6,137 nucleotides of DNA. It comes from JAENVT01 sp043758005 (lineage in GTDB: Bacteria > Actinomycetota > Acidimicrobiia > Acidimicrobiales > Ilumatobacteraceae). The notes beneath the pieces are model-generated. The model did not search any database, had not been told where the DNA came from, and saw only the letters and a list, made by a program, of their open reading frames with translations. The translations under genes and the position numbers were made by a program. Below, piece by piece: positions 1-6,137 of the stretch. The stretch covers positions 1-6,137 of the forward strand of contig JAYVOI010000049.1 of assembly GCA_043758005.1 (NCBI GenBank), given 5' to 3'. Within the stretch, counting starts at the first letter, position 1. Every line of letters starts with the position of its first letter.

Positions 1-658
1 GGGATTGCAATCGTTCGAGCGGTCGCTAGAGCGTATGGTCGAGGGCGTGTTCTCACGTGGTTCTCATTCCAGCATTCGTCCGGTCGAGCTCGGCCGGCGA
101 CTTTTGCGCGAGATGGACGACAATCGCAGCGTCGACGTCAAGGGCCGGCGAATCGTCCCCAACGACTTCAGTTTCCAACTGAGCGGAAAGGATCACGCCG
201 GGTTCGCCGACATCGACGACGCGTTGAACAACGAGTTGTGCGAGACCGCTCGCGAGTACGCCAAAGCCGAGGGCTTCCATTTCATGGGCCCGGTTCGCGT
301 TACGATGACGGTCGACAACAACCTCAAGCCGGGCCGCTTCACCGTCTCGTCGCGACTGCGCGAGGCCGGTTCCGGGGGTGCCGCGACCTTGGTGCTGCCG
401 TCGGGCGAGCGCGTCGCGTTGAGCGATCGGCTCGTCACCATCGGCCGCCTCCCCGACTGCACCATCGCCCTGCCCGATGCCAACGTCAGCCGCAGGCACA
501 CCGAGGTCCACCACCGCGGCAACGCGTTTGTGATCGTCGACCTCGGATCCACCAACGGCACGAAGATCAACGGAACCCGCATCGACGGTGAACGAACATT
601 GACCGATGGCGACATCGTGAGCGTGGGGAGCACGCACCTGCGCTTCGAGGCAACGTGA
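1..658 (+). CDS. fhaA: FhaA-like protein: DUF3662 domain plus C-terminal FHA domain (5' edge partial)
   Basis: Phosphothreonine-reading adaptor of the PknA/PknB pathway. In mycobacteria FhaA binds the phosphorylated pseudokinase region of MviN/MurJ and affects peptidoglycan synthesis. The frame is open to the left edge. Bases 2-10 read Gly-Leu-Gln before SFER, the usual family N-terminus, so base 1 is probably the last base of an ATG or GTG whose first two bases lie outside. The TTG at 5-7 is a possible but less likely start. On that reading the protein has 219 residues. Residues 3-120 match the DUF3662 domain found at FhaA N-termini. A short linker follows, then an FHA domain (about 127-219) with the phosphopeptide-binding signature: Gly149-Arg150, SRRH at 164-167, STNGT at 184-188. 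M. tuberculosis FhaA is about 527 residues because of a long disordered linker that is missing here. It is cytoplasmic, with no signal peptide or membrane helix. Its TGA overlaps the fhaB GTG by 4 bases. Confidence 0.93.
   Translation, partial: GLQSFERSLERMVEGVFSRGSHSSIRPVELGRRLLREMDDNRSVDVKGRRIVPNDFSFQLSGKDHAGFADIDDALNNELCETAREYAKAEGFHFMGPVRVTMTVDNNLKPGRFTVSSRLREAGSGGAATLVLPSGERVALSDRLVTIGRLPDCTIALPDANVSRRHTEVHHRGNAFVIVDLGSTNGTKINGTRIDGERTLTDGDIVSVGSTHLRFEAT
647..650 (+). promoter_or_regulatory. Ribosome binding site for fhaB
   Basis: GAGG lies 4 bases before the GTG at 655, inside the last codons of fhaA. It supports the non-ATG start, which overlaps the fhaA stop as GTGA. Spacing is slightly short, and termination-reinitiation coupling probably helps. 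Confidence 0.55.
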
Positions 659-1191
659 TCGCAGCTGCAACCGAGCCGCTGCTCGGCATTCTCAAGTACG
701 TACTGCTGGCGCTCTTGTACCTGTTCTTCGCCAGGGTGTTGTGGGCGGTCTGGAGCGAAGTGCGTGGACCGCGGGCCGGCGTTGTGCCGTCGCAAGCGGG
801 CATCTCCCCCAACGACCCCACGATGGCCGCGCCGCCTCCCGTTGCTCCTGAGCTGAAGCACGGCAAGCGCTCGGTGCGCGCTCCGAAGGGCCGGCGTGGC
901 AACGTCGGTCGTCTCGTCATCATCGAGCCCAAGGCAACCCGGGGCTCGGTGTTCGCCCTCGGCAACGAGATCACCATCGGCCGCGCGGCGACGTGCACGA
1001 TCGGCATGGGAGACGATTCGTTCGTGTCGCAGTTGCATGCACGTGCGTATCGCGAAGCCGGCTCGACGATGGTCGAGGACCTCGGATCGACCAACGGCAC
1101 GTACCTCAACGGCAAGCGCCTAGCCGCGCCCGAGCGCCTCACCAAGGGCGATCGGGTGCAGATCGGCAACACCGTGTTCGAGGCCGAGTAG
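655..1191 (+). CDS. fhaB: FhaB/FipA-like membrane-anchored FHA domain protein
   Basis: Membrane-tethered phosphothreonine reader. In mycobacteria FhaB (FipA) is a substrate of the neighbouring kinases and is tied to the division machinery. The 178-residue protein starts at a GTG overlapping the fhaA stop, with GAGG just upstream. Residues about 9-33 form one hydrophobic helix (rich in Leu, Ala and Phe). A Pro-rich, basic linker (about 34-82) follows, and the FHA domain fills about 83-178. The FHA signature is Gly109-Arg110, Ser125 to His128, and LGSTNGT at 143-149. The usual Ser-Arg-x-His segment reads SQLH here, so the Arg that often follows the Ser is absent. The length is near the 155 residues of M. 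tuberculosis FhaB. The stop TAG shares its last base with the pstP GTG (TAGTG). It could be called only 'FHA protein' on sequence, but the N-terminal helix and its place between fhaA and pstP make FhaB the firm call. Confidence 0.93.
   Translation: MIAAATEPLLGILKYVLLALLYLFFARVLWAVWSEVRGPRAGVVPSQAGISPNDPTMAAPPPVAPELKHGKRSVRAPKGRRGNVGRLVIIEPKATRGSVFALGNEITIGRAATCTIGMGDDSFVSQLHARAYREAGSTMVEDLGSTNGTYLNGKRLAAPERLTKGDRVQIGNTVFEAE
1180..1183 (+). promoter_or_regulatory. Ribosome binding site for pstP
   Basis: GAGG ends 7 bases before the GTG at 1191, within the last codons of fhaB. It selects this GTG over the longer in-frame opening that runs back into fhaB, and the conserved phosphatase N-terminus also begins here. 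Confidence 0.6.
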
Positions 1192-2381
1192 TGACCGACC
1201 ACGTCGCCTTCACGGACCAACCAGCTGTACGTTGGGGTGCCGCCACCGATGTCGGTCTGGTGCGCGCCGGTAACGAGGACGCCTACGTCTCGGAGCCGAT
1301 GGTCTTCGGTGTCGCCGATGGAATGGGCGGCCACCAAGCCGGCGAGGTCGCCAGCGATATCGCGGCCACGATCCTCCGCGATCGCCTCGGCACCGGTGCC
1401 AGCAACGTCGGCGTCGTCGTCGCTTCGGTCGTCGAGGCCAACGCTTCGATCTACCAGGCAGCCCACGCCAGCGTCGACCATCAGGGGATGGGCACGACGT
1501 TGACCGCGTTGGTCGTGATGCGCGCCGACGAATCCAACGTCGCCCGGTTCGCGCTGGTCAACGTCGGCGACTCGCGCACCTATCTGTTGCGCAACGGCGA
1601 ATTGCACCGCGCCACGATCGACCACAGCTACGTGCAGGAGTTGGTCAACACCGGCCACATCAGCGAGGACGAAGCCCGCACTCACCCACGTCGCAACATC
1701 GTGACCCGGGCACTCGGCATCGAGCCGACCGTGCGCGTCGACACGTGGCTGGTGCCGATGGTGCACGGCGACCGGTTCATCCTGTGCAGCGACGGACTGG
1801 TCGACGAGGTACCCGACCATGAGATCGCCGCCATCGCCATCGCCGCCGCCGACCCACAGGTCGCGGCCGAGCAACTCGTCGCCAAGGCCAACGCGAACGG
1901 GGGCCGCGACAACATCACCGTGGTCGTGGTCGACGTGTTGCAGGGCGTCGAGCCGACGGCGGCAGACGCCGAGTTGGAATCGGAGCCGGGCTGGCCGGGC
2001 AGCGACTCCGCCGGCACGATGATCGATGCCGACGCCAACAGCGTGTTGAGTGCCGCGGGTGTCATCGCCCAGCCGGGCGGCCTCGTCCCACCGATCCTGC
2101 AAGTCACCACCGTCGACGGCATCGACGCGCCGACGCGGTGGGGCACACGCTTCTTCTTGAAGTTGCTCGGCGCCGCCGTGCTGTTGACCGTCGTGGTCAC
2201 GCTGATCGCGGTCGCGGTCCACAACAGCAAAGACACGCCGTCGGCGCCGCCCGCAACCACTGCGGTCACCGAGCCCGACACGGTTGCACCCTCGTCGACG
2301 TCGAGCTCGACCACATCGACCTCCAGCACGACCTCCAGCACGACCACGACGATCGTGGGCTCGAGCACGACCAAGCCATGA
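1191..2381 (+). CDS. pstP: PstP-type PP2C serine/threonine phosphatase, membrane-anchored
   Basis: Metal-dependent (Mn/Mg) Ser/Thr phosphatase that reverses phosphorylation by the PknA/PknB family. The open frame extends upstream of 1191, but GTG 1191 is chosen: it has a GAGG at good spacing, abuts the fhaB stop, and puts the first PP2C motif near residue 25. The protein has 396 residues. PP2C motifs in order: RAGNED (25-30), VADGMGGH (41-48), MGTTL (100-104), VGDSR (125-129), DHS (144-146), CSDGL (199-203), GGRDNIT (237-243). Asp43, Gly44, Asp201 and Asp240 match the metal-binding set of M. tuberculosis PstP (Asp38, Gly39, Asp191, Asp229). A linker of about 70 residues leads to one membrane helix (about 321-343). 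The outer part is only about 50 residues, of low complexity: Ser/Thr/Pro-rich, ending Lys-Pro. M. tuberculosis PstP is about 514 residues with a much larger outer domain. The catalytic domain faces the cytoplasm. The stop overlaps the rodA start (ATGA). Confidence 0.95.
   Translation: MTDHVAFTDQPAVRWGAATDVGLVRAGNEDAYVSEPMVFGVADGMGGHQAGEVASDIAATILRDRLGTGASNVGVVVASVVEANASIYQAAHASVDHQGMGTTLTALVVMRADESNVARFALVNVGDSRTYLLRNGELHRATIDHSYVQELVNTGHISEDEARTHPRRNIVTRALGIEPTVRVDTWLVPMVHGDRFILCSDGLVDEVPDHEIAAIAIAAADPQVAAEQLVAKANANGGRDNITVVVVDVLQGVEPTAADAELESEPGWPGSDSAGTMIDADANSVLSAAGVIAQPGGLVPPILQVTTVDGIDAPTRWGTRFFLKLLGAAVLLTVVVTLIAVAVHNSKDTPSAPPATTAVTEPDTVAPSSTSSSTTSTSSTTSSTTTTIVGSSTTKP
2319..2342 (+). 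repeat. Tandem 12-base repeat (2 copies) in the pstP tail
   Basis: ACCTCCAGCACG occurs twice in direct succession (2319-2330 and 2331-2342). Each copy encodes Thr-Ser-Ser-Thr within the Ser/Thr-rich outer tail of PstP (residues 377-384). Similar but imperfect units flank it. The unit is a multiple of three, so copy changes would lengthen or shorten the tail without a frameshift. Confidence 0.7.
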
Positions 2382-3748
2382 GCTCCTCGCCGATCGCCGC
2401 GGCGCGACGTCGCACCGAGCTCGGTCTGATCGTGATGGCCGCCACCATCACCGGCGCGGCGTACACGCTTGCGTCGCTCGGCCAGAACGCGGTGATCCCA
2501 CCGATCCTCGTACCGTTCCTGATCGCCCTCCTCGGACTACTGGTGGTCGCCCACCTCGCCAACCGGGTGCTCGCCAAAGGGGCCGATGGCACGATCCTTC
2601 CCCTGGCCGCGTTGCTGCACGGAATCGGGTATGTGATCATCGCCCGGCTCAGCGAGCGAGCTGCCGGGTTGCAGACGACGTGGACGTTCGTGGCGATCAT
2701 CGCCTACGTCGCCACGCTCGTGATCATCCAGCGGGCCGGCGACCTGGCCCGCTACCAGTGGAGCTTCCTCGCCATCGGCGCAGCCCTGTTGCTGCTGCCG
2801 CTCGTTCCCGGGATCGGCAACACCAAGGGTGGCGCCAGGATCTGGGTCAGCTTGGGCCCGATCAACTTCCAGCCGGGCGAGTTCGCCAAGATCGCACTCG
2901 CCCTGTTCTTCGCCGGCTACCTTGCCGACCACCGCGAACTGATCGCCGCCGGGGCGTGGCGTGTGGGCCCGTTCCACCTTCCCGAGTTGCGCCACCTGTT
3001 GCCGATCGCGTTCGCCTGGGGGTTCGCCGTCGTCGTGATGGTGGCCGAGCAGGACCTCGGTTCGTCACTGCTGTTCTTCACGCTCTTCGTGGTGATGATG
3101 TGGGTCTCCACCGAGCGTGCCAGCTACCTGGTGATCGGTCTGCTGTTGTTCTCCGGCGCGGCGTTCGTGGCCTGGCGGTTGTTCGACCATGTGCAGACCC
3201 GCGTCGCCATCTGGCGCAACCCCTGGCCGCAGTACGAAGGCAAGGGGTACCAGATCGTGCAGGCGATGTTTGCCTTCGCCAACGGCGGCACGGGCGGCAC
3301 GGGTCTCGGGCTCGGCAGCCCCAACAAGATCCCCGTGGCCAAGACCGACTTCATCTTCGCCGCGATCGGTGAGGAGATGGGGCTGATCGGCACGACCGCG
3401 ATCCTGATCGGCTTCCTACTGATCATCGGTGGGGGGTTGCGGATCGCGATCCGCGCCGACCGGGCGTTCGAGAAGCTGCTCGCCACAGGGCTCACGACCA
3501 TCGTCGGCATGCAGGCGTTCATCATCATCGGGGGCGTCACCCGAGTGGTGCCCCTGACCGGCATCGCCCTACCGTTCGTCAGCTACGGAGGCTCGAGCCT
3601 GCTGGCCAACTATGTGCTCCTTGCCCTCTTGGTGCGCGTCAGCGATTCGACGGCACGCCGGCTCGGTGAGACACCGAACGAACTGACCACCGGCGAACGG
3701 TTCGACGCCTACCGGCAGCGTCGCACCGCAGCGAAGGCCAGCGCATGA
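2378..3748 (+). CDS. rodA: RodA, SEDS-family peptidoglycan glycosyltransferase
   Basis: Polytopic inner-membrane enzyme that polymerises lipid II into glycan strands, acting with a class B PBP (here the adjacent pbpA). The frame is open further upstream, but ATG 2378 overlaps the pstP stop and gives 456 residues, close to the 469 of M. tuberculosis RodA. No strong ribosome site precedes it, so translation probably depends on coupling to pstP. About twelve hydrophobic segments are visible between residues 15 and 420, followed by a hydrophilic C-terminal tail of about 37 residues. Family motifs: GGARIW then FQPGEFAK (164-171), corresponding to the QPSE segment with Gly for Ser; a large extracellular loop (about 268-325) with GYQIVQ; TDFIF with Asp324, aligning with the essential Asp262 of E. 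coli RodA; and PLTGIALPFVSYGGSS (392-407). FtsW is the main alternative, since the two share these motifs. The pairing with pbpA in this cluster favours RodA. Confidence 0.93.
   Translation: MSSSPIAAARRRTELGLIVMAATITGAAYTLASLGQNAVIPPILVPFLIALLGLLVVAHLANRVLAKGADGTILPLAALLHGIGYVIIARLSERAAGLQTTWTFVAIIAYVATLVIIQRAGDLARYQWSFLAIGAALLLLPLVPGIGNTKGGARIWVSLGPINFQPGEFAKIALALFFAGYLADHRELIAAGAWRVGPFHLPELRHLLPIAFAWGFAVVVMVAEQDLGSSLLFFTLFVVMMWVSTERASYLVIGLLLFSGAAFVAWRLFDHVQTRVAIWRNPWPQYEGKGYQIVQAMFAFANGGTGGTGLGLGSPNKIPVAKTDFIFAAIGEEMGLIGTTAILIGFLLIIGGGLRIAIRADRAFEKLLATGLTTIVGMQAFIIIGGVTRVVPLTGIALPFVSYGGSSLLANYVLLALLVRVSDSTARRLGETPNELTTGERFDAYRQRRTAAKASA
3734..3737 (+). promoter_or_regulatory. Ribosome binding site for pbpA
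   Basis: AAGG ends 7 bases before the ATG at 3745, inside the end of rodA. It supports ATG 3745, which overlaps the rodA stop as ATGA. Confidence 0.5.
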
Positions 3749-5235
3749 ACAAGCAGATCCGCCGGCTCGCGATCGCCTTGCTGGCGTGCTACCTCGTGCT
3801 GTTCGTGCAGTTGAACGTGCTGGCGGTCGGTCGGCAGCAGGAGCTCAACGCAGATCCCCGCAACAACCGCCAGACCGAGCGCGACTTCAACCGGGCGCGT
3901 GGACCGATCGTCGCTGCCGACGGCACCGTGCTGGCTCGCAGCGTGCCGACCCCGCGAGGTGAGCAGTTCCGGTACCAGCGCGAGTACCCGACCGGTGATC
4001 TGTTCGGGAACGTCACCGGTTACTACACGTTCAGCTTCGGGTCGACGCAGATCGAGCGGACCCAGAACGACGTGCTGATGGGCGACACCACCGCCCAGAA
4101 GCTCAGCGCCATCGGCGGGTTGTTCAGCGGCGACGACAACACCGGCAGCGTGGTCCTGACGATGCGCCCCGACGTGCAGCAGGTTGCCGCGGATGCGCTG
4201 GGCACGCGTGAAGGTTCGGTCGTGGTGATGGATCCGCACACCGGCGCAGTGATCGCGATGATCAGCAACCCGCGTTACAACCCGGCCGATGTAGCGGTGC
4301 ACAACTCCAAGGCCGCCGAAGACGCGCTGACGTTCCTCAACGCGCTCCCCGGCAAGCCGCTGCTGGCCAATGCGTACCAGGAGCGGTACATGCCCGGCTC
4401 GGCGTTCAAGGTCATCACCACGTCGATCGCCTTCGAGAACGGCACCACGACGCTCGACCGCGTGTTCCCCGACGAGAAGCAGTACATCCCACCGCAGACG
4501 ACCGACCCGATCGGGAACTACGGCGGCTCGGTGTGCGGCGGCACGATGGTCGTGGTCTTCTATCGCAGTTGCAACATCCCCTTCGCCAAGCTGGCCGTCG
4601 AGCTCGGTCCGGAGAAGATGGTCGAGGGCACGAAGAAGTGGGGCATCGGCGAGAAGATCCCGTTCGATCTCCCGGCGCCCGCGGCGAGCGCCTTCGGTGA
4701 GGTTGCCGACTTCACGAATCAACTTCCGCTGTTGGCCATCGGTGGCTTCGGCCAGGGCAGCACCACGATGGTCCCGCTGCACATGGCGATGATCGCCAGC
4801 ACGATCGCCAACGGTGGCCAGATGATGAAACCACACGTGGTCGACGCAGCGCTCGATCACGAGGGTGGCGTGCTCTCGAGAACGACCCCCGAGGTGTGGA
4901 AGACCCCGATCTCGGCAGCGACCGCCGACACCCTCACGACGCTGATGATCGGCGTCGTCAACCAGGGCACCGGGAAGCCGATGCAACTCGCGGGCGGGGT
5001 TCAAGCCGCGGCCAAGACCGGCACGGCGCAGTTGAACACCACCGGGCCGGAGCGATCGAACGCCTGGATCATCGGGTTCGCTCCCGCCGAGGCGCCGCAG
5101 TATGCGGTCGCCGTCGTGTTGAAAGGCGGCCCCGACGACGAGATCAGCGCCGGTACCGGCGGAAAATTGGCCGGCCCGATCGCCAAACAAGTGCTCGATT
5201 ACCTGTTCGCTCATCCGAGCCCGACCGGAGGGTGA
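3745..5235 (+). CDS. pbpA: PbpA, class B penicillin-binding protein (transpeptidase)
   Basis: Cross-links peptidoglycan stem peptides outside the membrane; the likely partner of the RodA encoded just upstream. It has 496 residues, against 491 for M. tuberculosis PbpA. A short basic N-terminus and one uncleaved membrane helix (about 8-28) anchor it. The N-terminal non-catalytic domain shows RGPI (52-55) and ADG (58-60), usual for class B PBPs. The transpeptidase domain has all three penicillin-binding motifs: SAFK (219-222, nucleophile Ser219), SCN (275-277) and KTGT (424-427). No glycosyltransferase domain and no C-terminal PASTA domain are present. Cys264 and Cys276 lie near the active site and could form a disulfide (inference). 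The start overlaps the rodA stop by 4 bases. The 82-base gap after the stop is the first break in the chain of overlapping genes. Confidence 0.95.
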   Translation: MNKQIRRLAIALLACYLVLFVQLNVLAVGRQQELNADPRNNRQTERDFNRARGPIVAADGTVLARSVPTPRGEQFRYQREYPTGDLFGNVTGYYTFSFGSTQIERTQNDVLMGDTTAQKLSAIGGLFSGDDNTGSVVLTMRPDVQQVAADALGTREGSVVVMDPHTGAVIAMISNPRYNPADVAVHNSKAAEDALTFLNALPGKPLLANAYQERYMPGSAFKVITTSIAFENGTTTLDRVFPDEKQYIPPQTTDPIGNYGGSVCGGTMVVVFYRSCNIPFAKLAVELGPEKMVEGTKKWGIGEKIPFDLPAPAASAFGEVADFTNQLPLLAIGGFGQGSTTMVPLHMAMIASTIANGGQMMKPHVVDAALDHEGGVLSRTTPEVWKTPISAATADTLTTLMIGVVNQGTGKPMQLAGGVQAAAKTGTAQLNTTGPERSNAWIIGFAPAEAPQYAVAVVLKGGPDDEISAGTGGKLAGPIAKQVLDYLFAHPSPTGG

Positions 5236-5317
5236 GACACGGGTGACGTCAGATAAATGGCCTTGATGGGTAACCTCGTGGCGCGTTCGACGCGCAAGAA
5301 AGCAGCGTAGGCAGCAC
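5236..5317 (+). promoter_or_regulatory. Gap between pbpA and the kinase; possible leader or internal promoter
   Basis: This is the only intergenic stretch in the window. It holds an 8-base palindrome TGACGTCA (5244-5251), an AT-richer patch (5252-5258), an inverted repeat (5281-5295), and an AGG (5309-5311) 6 bases before the kinase GTG that may serve as a weak ribosome site. I see no convincing -35/-10 pair at standard spacing and no T-run after the hairpin. A promoter role is therefore a guess from context. Confidence 0.3.
5281..5295. repeat. Perfect inverted repeat, 6-base arms with 3-base loop
   Basis: GCGCGT (5281-5286), loop TCG, ACGCGC (5290-5295). The RNA would form a compact GC-rich hairpin ending 22 bases before the kinase start. 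An A-rich stretch follows on the + strand and no T-run follows on either strand, so it does not look like an intrinsic terminator. It could be a leader hairpin or a protein site, or chance in GC-rich DNA. Confidence 0.55.
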
Positions 5318-6137
5318 GTGACAGACAACGGCGAGCGGACGGTTCTGAACGACCGCTACGAAATTCAGCAGCGCATCGGTCGGGGTGGCATGGCCGACGT
5401 ATTCTTGGCGCGCGACCTGTTGCTGGACCGTCTCGTGGCGATCAAGGTGCTGTTTCCCGAGTTCGCCACCGACCCCAACTTCGTCGAGCGGTTCCGTCGC
5501 GAGGCGCAATCTGCTGCGAATCTGACGCATCCCAACATCGTCGCCGTGTACGACTGGGGCAAGTACGCCAACACCTATTTCATGGCGATGGAGTACGTGC
5601 AGGGGCGGACCCTGGCCGACATCTTGCGGGCCAACGGACACGTCAATTCAGTGCAAGCCGCAGAGATCGCCAACGAGGTCGCGGCCGCCCTCGGCAACGC
5701 TCACGCGAGTGGCGTCGTGCACCGCGACATCAAGCCCGCCAACATCCTCATCGGCGCCAACGGTCAGGTGAAGGTCGCCGACTTCGGTATCGCCAGGGCG
5801 ATGAATGCGCCGAGCGAGAACAACCTCACACAGGTCGGCTCGGTCATGGGTACTGCCACCTACTTCTCTCCCGAGCAGGCCCAGGGCGCGCAGCCTGATC
5901 CGCGCAGCGATCTGTACTCGCTCGGCATCGTGCTGTACGAGATGGTCGCCGGCAAGCCTCCGTTCGCGGGCGAGAACCCTGTCAGCATCGCCTACAAGCA
6001 AGTCCACGATCTGCCGCAACCACTGAATCAGTTGGTCGCCGACGTGCCGCGGCCGTTCGAGGCGATCGTGGCAAAGCTGCTGGCCAAAGATCCCGGGATG
6101 CGTTACCCCAACGCTGACGCGCTACGCGATGACTTGC
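5318..6137 (+). CDS. pknB: PknB-type Ser/Thr protein kinase (3' end beyond window)
   Basis: Eukaryotic-like Hanks-type kinase, expected to phosphorylate wall and division proteins and to be opposed by PstP. GTG 5318 is the first start codon after an in-frame TGA at 5264. It has a weak AGG 6 bases upstream and gives a PknB-like N-terminus ending in DRYE. 273 codons are present before the edge, nearly the whole kinase domain (about 14-273). Visible motifs: glycine loop GRGGMADV (21-28), Lys43 for ATP, helix-C Glu62, HRDIKPAN (135-142) with catalytic Asp137, DFG (155-157), GTATYFSPE (178-186). The segment ENPVSIAYKQV closely resembles the PknB counterpart. Activation loop Thr171 is kept, but Val173 stands where M. 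tuberculosis PknB has Thr173. The juxtamembrane segment, membrane helix and any PASTA domains would lie outside. Canonical clusters have pknA and then pknB after pbpA. Only one kinase is visible, so pknA or a single fused role remains possible. Confidence 0.88.
   Translation, partial: MTDNGERTVLNDRYEIQQRIGRGGMADVFLARDLLLDRLVAIKVLFPEFATDPNFVERFRREAQSAANLTHPNIVAVYDWGKYANTYFMAMEYVQGRTLADILRANGHVNSVQAAEIANEVAAALGNAHASGVVHRDIKPANILIGANGQVKVADFGIARAMNAPSENNLTQVGSVMGTATYFSPEQAQGAQPDPRSDLYSLGIVLYEMVAGKPPFAGENPVSIAYKQVHDLPQPLNQLVADVPRPFEAIVAKLLAKDPGMRYPNADALRDDL

Noticed and set aside
567..2222. Long open frame on the - strand (551 codons) antisense to fhaB and pstP
   Set aside because: High-GC codon bias on the + strand leaves the opposite strand nearly free of stops. 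The translation is rich in Arg, Asp, Gly and His with no recognisable domain, and + strand genes with clear motifs occupy the region.
2281..2370. CRISPR or mobile-element repeat in the pstP tail
   Set aside because: The repeats are short, tandem, without spacers, and in frame within coding sequence. They are explained by Ser/Thr low complexity.
2284..3372. Second + strand open frame (362 codons) overlapping rodA in another frame
   Set aside because: The translation is dominated by Arg and Pro with no motif, while the overlapping rodA frame has all SEDS signatures.
5244..5251. TGACGTCA as a defined operator
   Set aside because: An 8-base palindrome is too short to assign to a regulator, and no second copy or partner site was seen nearby.
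5281..5295. Intrinsic terminator after pbpA
   Set aside because: The hairpin is GC-rich but short, and neither strand has a T-run after it. The kinase follows 22 bases later in the same direction.
5309..5314. TAGGCA as a -10 box for a leaderless kinase transcript
   Set aside because: The last base is not T, and the expected transcript start would fall inside the start codon or just after it. No matching -35 was seen.
3709..5328. Long open frame on the - strand (539 codons) antisense to pbpA
   Set aside because: Same GC-driven artefact. It mirrors a complete PbpA and its translation has no family resemblance or membrane segments.

Overview
The window is high-GC DNA carrying the conserved actinobacterial cluster that links Ser/Thr phosphosignalling to cell-wall growth: fhaA, fhaB, pstP, rodA, pbpA and a PknB-type kinase, all on the + strand. 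Gene order and protein families match the cassette near oriC in Mycobacterium and Streptomyces. Several traits suggest a deep-branching actinobacterium, perhaps class Acidimicrobiia: the short FhaA with an N-terminus of the GLQSFER type, and the short PstP whose outer part is only a Ser/Thr tail. This placement is inference; no rRNA or marker comparison is available here.

Layout. Bases 1-658 encode FhaA (DUF3662 plus FHA); its start codon appears to lie across the left edge. Bases 655-1191 encode FhaB (one membrane helix plus FHA). Bases 1191-2381 encode PstP (PP2C phosphatase, one membrane helix, Ser/Thr tail). Bases 2378-3748 encode RodA (SEDS glycosyltransferase). Bases 3745-5235 encode PbpA (class B transpeptidase). 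Each of these five genes overlaps the next by 1 or 4 bases (GTGA, TAGTG, ATGA, ATGA), so they look like one translationally coupled operon. An 82-base gap (5236-5317) with an inverted repeat follows. Then comes the kinase, 5318 to beyond the right edge, with a complete catalytic core up to the cut.

How the parts fit. RodA polymerises lipid II into glycan strands and PbpA cross-links them. From studies of mycobacterial homologues, the PknA/PknB kinases phosphorylate cell-division and wall-synthesis proteins, PstP reverses this, and the two FHA proteins read phosphothreonine marks. The window therefore holds writer, eraser, two readers and two wall enzymes. There are no RNA genes, mobile elements or CRISPR arrays that I can see. 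I find no undescribed system. The points most worth a second look are the reduced PstP outer region, the changed activation loop and FHA motif, and the gap before the kinase.
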